Positions 6,306 through 14,245 of a stretch of 17,823 bases of DNA are shown here, piece by piece; the first letter of the stretch is position 1, and each line of letters begins with the position of its first letter. Made by a program: the position numbers and the translations under genes. The stretch covers positions 1 to 17,823 of the forward strand of contig CAJTLE010000054.1 in assembly GCA_910577085.1 (NCBI GenBank), written 5' to 3'. Under the pieces are notes generated by a model. That model did not search any database, was not told where the DNA came from, and was given only the letters and a program-made list of their open reading frames with translations. Source of the DNA: an uncultured Allobaculum sp. (GTDB lineage Bacteria; Bacillota_I; Bacilli_A; Erysipelotrichales; Erysipelotrichaceae).

Positions 6306-7700
6306 TTAAGCGTTGCGTACTTTTTTCTGGATGTACTGATCCATGGCAGCAGCTGCCTTTTTACCGGCACCCATTGCCGAGATAACCGTAGCAGCACCTG
6401 TTACGGCGTCACCACCCGCAAAGACACCATCACGGGTTGTCATTTCATTGTCATCAACAATCAGACAGCCTTTCCGGTTGGTTTCAAGGCCTTCGGTGGT
6501 ATGACGGATCAATGGGTTTGGAGAGGTACCAATGGCCATGATCATGCAGTCCGCATCCATGAGGAAATTGGAGCCTTCTTTGGCAATTGGACGACGACGT
6601 CCAGAATCGTCTGGTTCACCAAGTTCCATCTGAATGCATTCAACAGCTTTGACACTTCCGTTTTCATCGCTGTGAACAGCAACCGGGTTGTTGAGCAGAT
6701 CGAAGATGATGCCCTCTTCCATAGCATGTTCTACTTCCTCTTTACGGGCAGGAAGTTCTTCTAAGGAACGACGATAAACAATGTGGACTTCAGAGCCTAA
6801 GCGTTTAGCACAGCGTGCAGCATCCATGGCAACGTTTCCGCCGCCGACAACGATTGTTTTTGTTGGATGCTGAATTGGAGTTGGTGAGTCTTCACGATAG
6901 GCTTTCATCAGGTTGAAACGGGTTAAGAATTCATTGGCAGAATATACACCTTTTAATTCTTCGCCCGGCATGTTCATAAAGTTAGGCAGACCCGCACCAC
7001 TGCCGACAAAGATTGCTTCATAGCCATCATCAACCAGTTCATCAATGGTTCCGGAACGGCCGACAACATAGTCCGTCACGATTTCAACGCCCAGATCACG
7101 CAGTTTCTGGATTTCGTGCTGAACAATTGCTTTTGGCAGACGGAATTCTGGAATTCCATACATCAATACGCCGCCAGGTGTATGCAAAGCTTCAAACACA
7201 GTTACCTGATAGCCAAGTTTAGCCAGGTCGCCTGCAGCCGTCAGACCGGCAGGACCTGCACCGACAACGGCTACCTTATGTCCGTTGCGTTCTGGAGCAG
7301 CCAGTTTGGCTTCACCTTTTTCACGCATGTAGTCAGCAACAAAGCGTTCGAGACGACCAATAGCAACCGGTTCGCCTTTAATGCCGCGCACACAGCGCTG
7401 TTCGCACTGGGTTTCCTGTGGGCAGACACGGCCGCAGATTGCAGGCAGAGAGCTGGTTAAGGAGATGATTTCATAAGCGCCTTCAAAATCACCTTCGGCA
7501 ACGCGGGCAACAAAATCAGGAATATGAATATTCACCGGGCAGCCCTGCATGCAAGGTTTATGTTTGCATCCCAGGCAGCGTTTGGCTTCATCAATGGCCA
7601 TTTCAGGTGTATAGCCAAGTGTTACTTCATCAACATTGGTGATCCGGACTTCCGGAGCCTGAGAAGGCATCGGGTTTTTGTCCATTCTCATATTTGGCAT
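6306..7700 (-). CDS. nfnB: NfnB: NADPH-binding large subunit of NADH-dependent ferredoxin:NADP+ oxidoreductase (GltD-like)
   Basis: With NfnA this enzyme couples NADH and reduced ferredoxin to NADP+ reduction by electron bifurcation; the same family is often annotated as NADPH-dependent glutamate synthase small subunit (GltA/GltD). In the 464 residues, two Cys clusters for [4Fe-4S] centres sit at C42-C45-C50-C54 and C89-C93-C99-C103. An FAD Rossmann motif (GAGPAG, 147-152), the NADPH-site GGGNVAMD and the C-terminal GGDAVTGAATVI FAD motif follow. An ATG 12 codons further upstream exists, but it lies inside nfnA. The chosen start (MPNMRMDKNPMP) follows AAGGAGGG at good spacing and begins two bases after the nfnA stop, as expected for a coupled pair. 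No glutamate synthase large subunit lies nearby, which favours Nfn. Confidence 0.9.
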   Translation of the reverse strand: MPNMRMDKNPMPSQAPEVRITNVDEVTLGYTPEMAIDEAKRCLGCKHKPCMQGCPVNIHIPDFVARVAEGDFEGAYEIISLTSSLPAICGRVCPQETQCEQRCVRGIKGEPVAIGRLERFVADYMREKGEAKLAAPERNGHKVAVVGAGPAGLTAAGDLAKLGYQVTVFEALHTPGGVLMYGIPEFRLPKAIVQHEIQKLRDLGVEIVTDYVVGRSGTIDELVDDGYEAIFVGSGAGLPNFMNMPGEELKGVYSANEFLTRFNLMKAYREDSPTPIQHPTKTIVVGGGNVAMDAARCAKRLGSEVHIVYRRSLEELPARKEEVEHAMEEGIIFDLLNNPVAVHSDENGSVKAVECIQMELGEPDDSGRRRPIAKEGSNFLMDADCMIMAIGTSPNPLIRHTTEGLETNRKGCLIVDDNEMTTRDGVFAGGDAVTGAATVISAMGAGKKAAAAMDQYIQKKVRNA

Positions 7701-7702
7701 CC

Positions 7703-8545
7703 TTACTGTCCCTCCTTCATGTTGAGCAGATTGCATGTCTCTTCATAGTCATGACGTTCTTTTTCGAAGTACTGACGGTTACGGCTGATGGCTGCATCAA
7801 AGTCAACTTTATGGCCATCAAAATCCGGACCATCTACGCAGGCAAACTGCATTTTGCCATCGACCATCAGACGGCATCCACCGCACATACCGGTTCCATC
7901 AATCATGATCGGGTTCATGGAGACGATTGTCGGGATGTCATACTGTTTTGTCAGAGCGCAGACAAATTTCATCATGATCAGTGGTCCAATCGCGATGACT
8001 TTATCGATCTTCTGGCCGCTCTTGATCAGTTCTTCAAGTTTGGCAGTAACTAAACCTTTTTCGCCGACACTGCCATCATCGCTCATCAGATAGTAATGAT
8101 CGGATACATTGCGGAATTCATCTTCCAGAATAACGAGATCTTTGTTGCGGAAACCAACAATAGTATCAACATGTTTGCCAGCTTCATGGAAGGCTTTTGC
8201 GGTTGGCAGGGCAATGGCACATCCAACACCACCGCCGATGACAACAACATTTTCCCCGGTAATTTCAGATGGTTTTCCAAGCGGACCAGCAAAGTCAGCC
8301 AGTTCGTCGCCTTCTTCAAGTTCCATCAGTTTACGAGTTGTCGCACCGACCACCTGATAAATAATGGTTACCGTTCCTTTTTCAGGATCAGCATCAGCGA
8401 TCGTAAAGGGTACTCGTTCGCCATCCTCGTCAACGCGCAGGATAATAAACTGCCCAGCCTTGGCACGACGGGCAGCATTGGGAGCATCTACAGTAATCGA
8501 GATGACTGTAGGATTGAGAACTTCTTTGCGAAGTATTTTAAACAT
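7703..8545 (-). CDS. nfnA: NfnA: FAD/[2Fe-2S] small subunit of NADH-dependent ferredoxin:NADP+ oxidoreductase
   Basis: This ferredoxin-NADP reductase-like subunit carries the NADH-binding site and the FAD where electrons are bifurcated. The 280 residues show the FAD-binding RVPFTI (44-49), the nucleotide-binding GGGVGCA (104-110) and a C-terminal [2Fe-2S] site, DGTGMCGGCRL with FACVDGP (D216, C221, C224, C236). One Asp plus three Cys is the ligand set known for the Nfn small subunit. It also resembles the iron-sulfur subunit of dihydroorotate dehydrogenase (PyrK) and sulfide dehydrogenase subunits, but the downstream NfnB partner decides the call. AGAGGG lies about five bases before the ATG. 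It is the first gene of the pair, behind the promoter at 8585-8612. Confidence 0.9.
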   Translation of the reverse strand: MFKILRKEVLNPTVISITVDAPNAARRAKAGQFIILRVDEDGERVPFTIADADPEKGTVTIIYQVVGATTRKLMELEEGDELADFAGPLGKPSEITGENVVVIGGGVGCAIALPTAKAFHEAGKHVDTIVGFRNKDLVILEDEFRNVSDHYYLMSDDGSVGEKGLVTAKLEELIKSGQKIDKVIAIGPLIMMKFVCALTKQYDIPTIVSMNPIMIDGTGMCGGCRLMVDGKMQFACVDGPDFDGHKVDFDAAISRNRQYFEKERHDYEETCNLLNMKEGQ

Positions 8546-8584
8546 AATTTCCCTCTTTTCCTATCTCAAATCGTTCGCTGCCTT

Positions 8585-8612
8585 ATTATAGCCGGATTTG
8601 GGCATTCAAAAA
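8585..8612 (-). promoter_or_regulatory. Promoter of nfnA-nfnB
   Basis: On the minus strand a perfect TATAAT (8590-8585) lies 16 bases after a weak -35, TTTTTG (8612-8607). The start would be near 8577, about 30 bases before the nfnA ATG. An AGCCGG/CCGGCT inverted repeat with a 36-base spacer touches the -10; its role is unknown. Confidence 0.6.
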
Positions 8613-9001
8613 CAGGCCATCCATGATTTACCGGCTTGTTTTGAGTTAATCGCGCCAGATATGTGTGATATTTTGCGATTTTTTCACGATAAAACGCAGA
8701 GAAATTTCCTTACCGCAATCCCTTTCATCTGCCTGAATCCCATTTGTTCAAAAAATCACATCATATTGAGTATCAAATCATACATTTAGAAGACAACCGC
8801 CAGGCATAAAAAACGCTGCCTGACAATTGATGTCAGACAGCGATCAGAATCTTTATGTTTTCCACTGTGATTCAAACTTGCTCACAGGCAAACCGTATAC
8901 CTGTCGGGCAGTTTACGTTCTGACCCTCTCAATGAGTCAATCCATGAACCACTCACTTAGCAGTTTGCTTCCTGAGTACCTTATGAATCCCGACTCGATC
9001 A
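8613..9001. other. Intergenic region between the GH3 gene and the nfn promoter
   Basis: About 390 bases hold no supported gene. The main element is the GH3 terminator (8808-8842). Between it and the GH3 stop are about 160 bases with a CTGTGA/TCACAG inverted repeat (8861-8866 with 8878-8883). The AT-rich stretch 8640-8780 shows no clear signal; short plus-strand frames there lack ribosome binding sites. Confidence 0.5.
8808..8842 (-). terminator. Intrinsic terminator of the GH3 gene
   Basis: A stem of 5 + 6 bp with one C-A mismatch (CGCTG/CAGCG and CTGACA/TGTCAG, 8814-8825 with 8831-8842) has a five-base loop. Six T follow on the minus strand (complement of 8808-8813). It is about 160 bases beyond the GH3 stop, so the mRNA has a long 3' untranslated part. 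Confidence 0.88.
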
Positions 9002-11542
9002 CTACCTGAGCGGCTTGAAGTGATTTTGCGTATCACCTGGCAGAAAGCGTCTGGCCACATTGGAATGAATGAGCTCATCAATCACTCTCGCGGCCGATAA
9101 GCGCAGATCATAGTAGGAAAGTCTGTGTTCTTCAAGAGCCGTATAGATCTGTCGTTTTGCCGACCAGGTGCCGGGCATGATCAGATCATTGCCGGCCTTG
9201 ATACAGTCGACATTGCTGGCAAGGCCTTTGCCGGTCGCATACCAGTCGGTCATGACAATGCCATCAAAGCCCCATTCATCGCGAAGCAGATCGGTCAACA
9301 GCTGGCGGTCATTGGCCGTATAGATGCCGTTGAGCCGGTTATAACTGGACATCACAGCTGCGGGATGGGCCTCCTGGACACAATATTGAAATCCCAGGCA
9401 ATAAATCTCCCGTAACGGCCGTTCATCGACAATGCTGTCAGACTGTGTCCGGTCACTCTCCTGATTGTTCGCGACAAAATGCTTGATCACCGCATAGGTT
9501 CCCGGAATGGTCTGCACGCCCTGAACAACGGCACTGGCAATTTTTCCCGATACAATCGGATCTTCGGAATAGTATTCGAAGTTGCGGCCGCACAATGGAT
9601 TTTTCTGGATGTTCATCGCCGGTGCCAGCCAGTACGTAACCAAGTAGGCATTCATCTCATCACCCAGAGCCGCACCGACTTTGTGGCATAAGGCCTGGTT
9701 CCAGCTTTGCGCCAGGGCACAGCCAACCGGAAAAGCCGTGACATGCTGGTAAAGGATTTTATCTTTTTTCGGATCAACCAGCATAAATGATTTGAGCGGT
9801 TTGGGCAGGAATTCCATGAAACTCATGGTGAATTCACTCGTTCTCAGCAATCCGCTTTTGCGGACAGCCGCCGCTCTTGCAATGCGCAGCCCCGCTGGTC
9901 CATCCGACAAGTTCACACCAGGAATCTTTTTGTTCCAGAGTTTATCAGTTGTTTTGCCTACACTGGCAAACGAAGCAATATATTTGGCCTGGATGGACGT
10001 TTCATAGCCCGCTCCAACCAGCACTTCAATCATCTCTTTGACACTCAAAGAATTCAGAATTTTCATCACATCGGCACCGAAATTCATTTCCGGCCGGTGA
10101 TAACTGATTCCCCGTGTAGGGAGAGTTGGCATCAACATACCTGGAACATCATCTTCAAGAGCCCCAAGCGTCTGGGCATCAAGTCTTGCCTGGATTTTTT
10201 CTTTCGGGGCAAACAGTTCGGTTACCGGTTCTTTTGCCATGCACAGATTGCGGCCATTGATGAGGGTCTGTGTTTTCTCATTGATCAACAAACCACAGAT
10301 CTGGGTATGAGCCGATGAATTGCCGACCCGAAGCAGATAAGTTCCCTCTTCGAGAATCCATGCGGCTTTACGGGTATGGTAAGAGGCAAGCAGTTCGAAT
10401 GGGGCCTGTAAAAGCAGAATCTGGGATTCGCCTGGTTCAAGCGTTCTGGTTTTGACAAAATCAACCAGCCGCTGGTATTCCTTATCTAACGTTCCCTGCG
10501 GGCAGCTGACGTAAAACTGAACAACTTCTTTGCCCGGTCTTGATCCCGTATTGGTTACCTTGACCTGAATCTGGACTTTATCCGGATACACATTCATGGC
10601 CAGACGTTCGATTTCAAAGTCTGTATAGCTGAGTCCATACCCAAAGGGATAGCGGCAGGGGACTTCAAAGGTATCAAAATAACGGTAGCCGACAAAGATG
10701 CCTTCTTTATAGATGGCATGATGAGTATCCCCATTCAGGTAACTGTACTCGTCACCAAAAGGCAGATCTTCGTAGGCATTGAGCCAGGTGCTGGTCAGTT
10801 TGGCACTCGGTGTAACTTTCCCGGTTAACAGATCCGCCAGTGCATTGCCGCCCTCTTCGCCCTGCTGGCAATAATAAAGCAGCGCACCGACTTCCAGCTC
10901 GTCAGGTCTTCCCAGATCCATCTGGCTGCCAGAGTTGATGACCAGAATCGTATGGGCATAGTTTCTGGCCAGAATCTGCAGATTCTCTTTTTCCGTCCAG
11001 GTCAGATGAAATTCTTCGTTATCGAGTTTTTTATCCGTGCCTTCCCCTGCCTGTCTGGCGACGACATAAATGGCCGTATCGGTCTGGCTGTCAACAATAT
11101 CTTTTTCATCAATCAACCGTCCGCTTGGAAGCATGGGTGGATCTTTCATGACATCAATGATCGCGGATGGATCCAGGATATTGGTTTTTGCTTTTTTGAG
11201 CGCATAATCGACCCGCGACTGATGGTATTCCTTTTCAAAATCTTCAATCCATCGTTCTGTAGAAATGGTAAATCCGGCGTTTTCCAGTCCCTGAAGGATA
11301 TTGACTGTATAGCGTTCATTCACTTCACCAGATCCGGTCCCGCCTTTTACAGTCCGGGAAGCACCGGATCCATATAAGGCTACACGTCCAGGCTGTATCG
11401 GGAGCGTCTGATTGTGGTTTTCAAGCAGGACAATCCCTTCACAGGCAGCCTGATAGGCAATCTGACGGTGCTCCAGTTCCTGGATTGTGGGTTCTGGTGA
11501 TGGTAAAGCCCCGGTAACATAGGGGCGGCCTTTGAATAACAT
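9002..11542 (-). CDS. Glycoside hydrolase family 3 beta-glycosidase, permuted domain order
   Basis: This is a cytosolic exo-glycosidase (no signal peptide) that likely removes terminal beta-D-glucose or related sugars from oligosaccharides. The 846 residues carry the GH3 domains in the swapped order. The alpha/beta C-type domain comes first (about 25-255, with SRTVKGGTGSGEVNERY and QAGEGTDK), then a fibronectin-III-like domain (about 310-420). The TIM-barrel domain is last (about 500-830), with LSDGPAGLR, KHFVANNQESDR and GFDGIVMTDW, in which Asp766 is the expected nucleophile. The swapped order is known from Ruminococcus and Butyrivibrio beta-glucosidases. A longer frame starts at TTG 11599, but the ATG at 11542 has AAGGGA at proper spacing and is preferred. 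Exact substrate (glucoside, xyloside, or both) cannot be told. The gene stands alone with its own terminator. Confidence 0.9.
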   Translation of the reverse strand: MLFKGRPYVTGALPSPEPTIQELEHRQIAYQAACEGIVLLENHNQTLPIQPGRVALYGSGASRTVKGGTGSGEVNERYTVNILQGLENAGFTISTERWIEDFEKEYHQSRVDYALKKAKTNILDPSAIIDVMKDPPMLPSGRLIDEKDIVDSQTDTAIYVVARQAGEGTDKKLDNEEFHLTWTEKENLQILARNYAHTILVINSGSQMDLGRPDELEVGALLYYCQQGEEGGNALADLLTGKVTPSAKLTSTWLNAYEDLPFGDEYSYLNGDTHHAIYKEGIFVGYRYFDTFEVPCRYPFGYGLSYTDFEIERLAMNVYPDKVQIQVKVTNTGSRPGKEVVQFYVSCPQGTLDKEYQRLVDFVKTRTLEPGESQILLLQAPFELLASYHTRKAAWILEEGTYLLRVGNSSAHTQICGLLINEKTQTLINGRNLCMAKEPVTELFAPKEKIQARLDAQTLGALEDDVPGMLMPTLPTRGISYHRPEMNFGADVMKILNSLSVKEMIEVLVGAGYETSIQAKYIASFASVGKTTDKLWNKKIPGVNLSDGPAGLRIARAAAVRKSGLLRTSEFTMSFMEFLPKPLKSFMLVDPKKDKILYQHVTAFPVGCALAQSWNQALCHKVGAALGDEMNAYLVTYWLAPAMNIQKNPLCGRNFEYYSEDPIVSGKIASAVVQGVQTIPGTYAVIKHFVANNQESDRTQSDSIVDERPLREIYCLGFQYCVQEAHPAAVMSSYNRLNGIYTANDRQLLTDLLRDEWGFDGIVMTDWYATGKGLASNVDCIKAGNDLIMPGTWSAKRQIYTALEEHRLSYYDLRLSAARVIDELIHSNVARRFLPGDTQNHFKPLR

Positions 11543-11653
11543 GACATCCCTTCCCTTCTTTGATGTATGGGTTCCTGGGTATAAGTTCTCTGAGGTCAAA
11601 GCTCTTTGATGTTTGATGTTTGAATGCAGCTTCTGATCTCTATCTCTCTATTT

Positions 11654-11667
11654 TGGTTTCCAAACCA
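11654..11667. promoter_or_regulatory. Inverted repeat upstream of the GH3 gene, possible operator
   Basis: TGGTTT and AAACCA arms flank a two-base centre, 112-125 bases before the GH3 ATG. It does not fit the CcpA cre consensus. The position, just after the upstream terminator, suits a site for a sugar-responsive repressor or activator. No clear promoter hexamers were found around it. Confidence 0.35.
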
Positions 11668-11689
11668 GTAAATCCTGCGGGTGATGCTT

Positions 11690-11715
11690 AAAAAGGCAGG
11701 CATTTCAGCCCACCT
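11690..11715 (-). terminator. Terminator of the WYL-DUF2779-phospholipase operon
   Basis: On the minus strand AGGTGGGC pairs with GCCTGCCT (8 bp including two G-U pairs) around a six-base loop, followed by TTTTT. It lies about 55 bases after the stop of the phospholipase-like gene. Confidence 0.8.
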
Positions 11716-11769
11716 GATCAAAACAAATTTAAATTTTCAATCTGCCTGTCTGTCATTCGAGGTTTCTGG

Positions 11770-12738
11770 CTAGATCGACAGATCGACTGGATCAAAATAG
11801 ACCGGCTTTGGATTTCCGGGTTCATCCATCTCATAGTTGCGATCATCCAGATAGTCCAGAAAGGCTGGTTCCTGATGTTCATCACGCAAGGCATCCAGAA
11901 ATAACGTAATCGCCGTGACAGCCTTCTTTTCTGCTTCTTCATACAAATCGAAAAAGGATTGTCTGGAAGGTTCGCCGGTCGCCGGGTTGAGCCATTCGTT
12001 ATGGAGCAGGTTGCAGACATCAATATTGTCTTCGGCAACATTGGGAATCGAACAGCCGGAAGCCAGGTATTCAATCCCCAGCATTTTCTCCAGCGGAATC
12101 ACCACTTTTTTCTTACGGTTGGATGGATCATACAGATGGGTCTGCATGGTTTTCCAGTCCTGCAAAGCCGCGGCAAAATGGTAAGCCGGAATCAGTTCGC
12201 CATAAATTTTGTCGATGGCCGGAACGTAAACTCTGGCTAAAGCTCTTGCCACCTCGGGTTTGTCACTGAGGCATTCAACGGCCGGATTGTAATCGGCCAT
12301 GGTTTTATTCTTTTTATATTTGAGCATGGCTGCATCTAACAAAGACTCATAGCGATGATGCGCCCAGGAAGAGCGGCCTTTACAGTTGCCTGTGCGGAAA
12401 TAAATCAGCGGATGGGCAGTAGAATCTAAAGCCCAGTGGCACAAATGGCCGCACACATAGGCAATCATATCTTCCCGGATCTTTCGATCTTTTTCACGGC
12501 GTATGGAGCGCAGTGCACTGGCATAAAAGTCATTGATATGTTCAGCATGAAGCATCGTTCCAAACTTACGGATTGGAGATGGCTTCACGAAATGGGTAAA
12601 CGTTGCATTATGGAAGAACAGAAAGTCCGGTCCCTGACCGCCGGTAATCATGATCTGGCGGTGGGCATTGAGCATTGGATTGTGCAGTTTTTGCAGGACA
12701 TCTTCCGTAAATAAAGCATGAGTAACAAGACTTGGCAT
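11770..12738 (-). CDS. Zinc-dependent phospholipase C-like protein
   Basis: This matches the zinc-dependent phospholipase C fold (PF00882 type), which hydrolyses phospholipid headgroup bonds using a multi-zinc site. The 322 residues start with MPSLVTHALF (His7). QGPDFLFFH supplies Asp38. The helix GHLCHWALDSTAHP supplies His101, Asp105 and His109, and HHRYES supplies His127/128 and Glu131. This reproduces the HxxxD...H and HxxxE ligand pattern. There is no signal peptide, unlike secreted clostridial and Bacillus phospholipases, so it would act from the cytosol; many cytosolic homologues have no tested function. GGAGGG lies six bases before the ATG, and the DUF2779 stop is one base upstream (TGATATG), so translation is coupled. 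It is the last gene of the operon. Confidence 0.8.
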   Translation of the reverse strand: MPSLVTHALFTEDVLQKLHNPMLNAHRQIMITGGQGPDFLFFHNATFTHFVKPSPIRKFGTMLHAEHINDFYASALRSIRREKDRKIREDMIAYVCGHLCHWALDSTAHPLIYFRTGNCKGRSSWAHHRYESLLDAAMLKYKKNKTMADYNPAVECLSDKPEVARALARVYVPAIDKIYGELIPAYHFAAALQDWKTMQTHLYDPSNRKKKVVIPLEKMLGIEYLASGCSIPNVAEDNIDVCNLLHNEWLNPATGEPSRQSFFDLYEEAEKKAVTAITLFLDALRDEHQEPAFLDYLDDRNYEMDEPGNPKPVYFDPVDLSI

Positions 12739-12739
12739 A

Positions 12740-14245
12740 TCAGCCCTCCAGTTTCTTTTTCAGCCCGAGAAACAGTTCCCGCTCCGCGTAGGTATCCATG
12801 GAGCAATAGTCACAGATCTGCTGGGCGATTTCTTCTTTTTCGTTTTCATCTTCGGTATGGGAAGCTTTGCGATAGGCAAAGACGGCATCCATGCCATTCT
12901 GAACCTCGAGCAGCTTATATCCATCCTTGGTCGAAAACAGGGGAAGCAGCGTTTTGAGTGAGCTTTTGCCCCGCTGGCGCAGATCATAGTAGCAGCCAGT
13001 TTCAAACGGTGTCGACAGATCGACCATCCGCTCACACAGAGCTTCCAGCCGCTCGCGGTACTCTGGAAACTGTTCAGCCAGCTGCATGAGCCGCAGCTTT
13101 TCCGCTCCTTCCATATTAAAGACCATGATACTGCCGGTTGGCGGGACTTCAGCTAACAGATGTTCAATGAAATCCTTACGGCAGTCGCCGGTCGAAAAAT
13201 AGACGGAATGCTCGAGCCGGTCATCTTCATGTTCGATGTGCATCGAATACTGGAAACAAAGCACGGAAAAAGGCTTCATTCCTGTATAGGGAGCCAGCGC
13301 AAAGGTATCCCATTCAAAATCAAGATACGTAATCGGATAGACCAGATCATTCATCCATTCCTGCAGGGCCGGCTTATCCATGAAGACCCCGTCTGGATTT
13401 TTGGCAGCCTGAATCTGGGCATACTGCAGACTGGTGCCTTCAATCATCGAGGCCGGGATCTGATCCAGGGTATAGATGCCCTGCTCATCAAAGTCGTTGC
13501 GGTTGGACGAACTGCTCAGCAAGGCAGCTGCCTGATCGGGGAGCTCTTCAACCTGGAAGCATTCGTTATAAAACGGACACTTGGATGGCGAAGTGCAGAT
13601 TTTGACATGGCGGGCAGCCTGCCCCTGCGGCGGCGTACGAAAGACTTTCCAGGCCAGTTCAACCAGTTCTTCAGGCGTAATATAGGTCTCGATTCTGGTA
13701 ATCTGCTCGTCGGCTGTCTGGCGGTAATAGCCGCCATGCATTTTCTTCAGATGGGTCTGCGTCGCAAAGAAGTCTTCGGGTTTTGGATCTTCCTGGCGGA
13801 CGTAGGCTTTGTTCAGGTATAGAAATTCATGTTCACTGATTGTCAGGCCACACAGTTTGACAATCTGCTGGTCAATCCAGAGCAGATCGAGCAGGCTTTC
13901 TTTTGGCGCGGTGGAGCAGACGGGATAGATCGCTTTATACGTTCCATCTTCTTTTCTGACCATCACCGGGATCGTTGTCCGAAGTCCTTTGGCTTCAAAG
14001 CGCAGATTGCGGCCTTTGCCATCCTGTTCGAGGATTTCTAAAGAACGTTCGGTTGGATCGTTGACTTTGCCTTCCTGCAGATGGGCATCTTCAAAAAGCC
14101 GATCTAACATTTTCTGGTATTCAGCCCGATCCGGCCGCAGCAAAGGCGGCATCATTTCTTCACGGGCAAGCAGGGCCTTGCGGGGGCAGTGCATGGCGGT
14201 TGCCAGTTCGTTTGCATGAATTGTTTTTTTATTGGTAGTTGGCAA
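12740..14245 (-). CDS. DUF2779 protein: Cas4-like Fe-S region plus DEDD exonuclease-like domain
   Basis: The 501 residues match the DUF2779 pattern. The N-terminal part resembles Cas4/RecB-type nucleases: Cys20 (HCPRK) with Cys217, Cys223 and Cys229 (CTSPSKCPFYNEC) could hold a [4Fe-4S] cluster. The position where relatives have EVK reads PVCST (108-112), so nuclease residues seem lost. The C-terminal half (about 305-500) is RNase H/DEDDy-like: YLDFEWD (Asp309, Glu311), VFNMEG, MVDL (Asp409) and DYCSMDTYAE (Tyr480, Asp484). A nucleic-acid enzyme is the likely role, but substrate and biology are unknown. The start is TTG, overlapping the WYL stop by 17 bases. An in-frame TGA lies just upstream, and the next ATG (codon 18) would remove conserved residues. 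No strong Shine-Dalgarno is seen, so coupling is likely. Confidence 0.8.
   Translation of the reverse strand: MPTTNKKTIHANELATAMHCPRKALLAREEMMPPLLRPDRAEYQKMLDRLFEDAHLQEGKVNDPTERSLEILEQDGKGRNLRFEAKGLRTTIPVMVRKEDGTYKAIYPVCSTAPKESLLDLLWIDQQIVKLCGLTISEHEFLYLNKAYVRQEDPKPEDFFATQTHLKKMHGGYYRQTADEQITRIETYITPEELVELAWKVFRTPPQGQAARHVKICTSPSKCPFYNECFQVEELPDQAAALLSSSSNRNDFDEQGIYTLDQIPASMIEGTSLQYAQIQAAKNPDGVFMDKPALQEWMNDLVYPITYLDFEWDTFALAPYTGMKPFSVLCFQYSMHIEHEDDRLEHSVYFSTGDCRKDFIEHLLAEVPPTGSIMVFNMEGAEKLRLMQLAEQFPEYRERLEALCERMVDLSTPFETGCYYDLRQRGKSSLKTLLPLFSTKDGYKLLEVQNGMDAVFAYRKASHTEDENEKEEIAQQICDYCSMDTYAERELFLGLKKKLEG

Noticed and set aside
7701..7736. Upstream ATG start for nfnB
   Set aside because: It would overlap nfnA and skip the strong AAGGAGGG site; the internal ATG at 7700 fits the family N-terminus.
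8096..8626. 176-codon plus-strand frame opposite nfnA
   Set aside because: It is antisense to the well-supported nfnA and runs into its promoter; no recognisable domain.
11543..11599. TTG start 19 codons upstream for the GH3 gene
   Set aside because: It has no ribosome binding site; the ATG at 11542 follows a good one.
11654..11667. CcpA catabolite-response (cre) site before the GH3 gene
   Set aside because: The palindrome centre is CC, not CG, and the flanking positions do not match the cre consensus.
13160..13822. 220-codon plus-strand frame opposite the DUF2779 gene
   Set aside because: It is antisense to a better-supported gene with conserved motifs, and has no ribosome binding site or domain.
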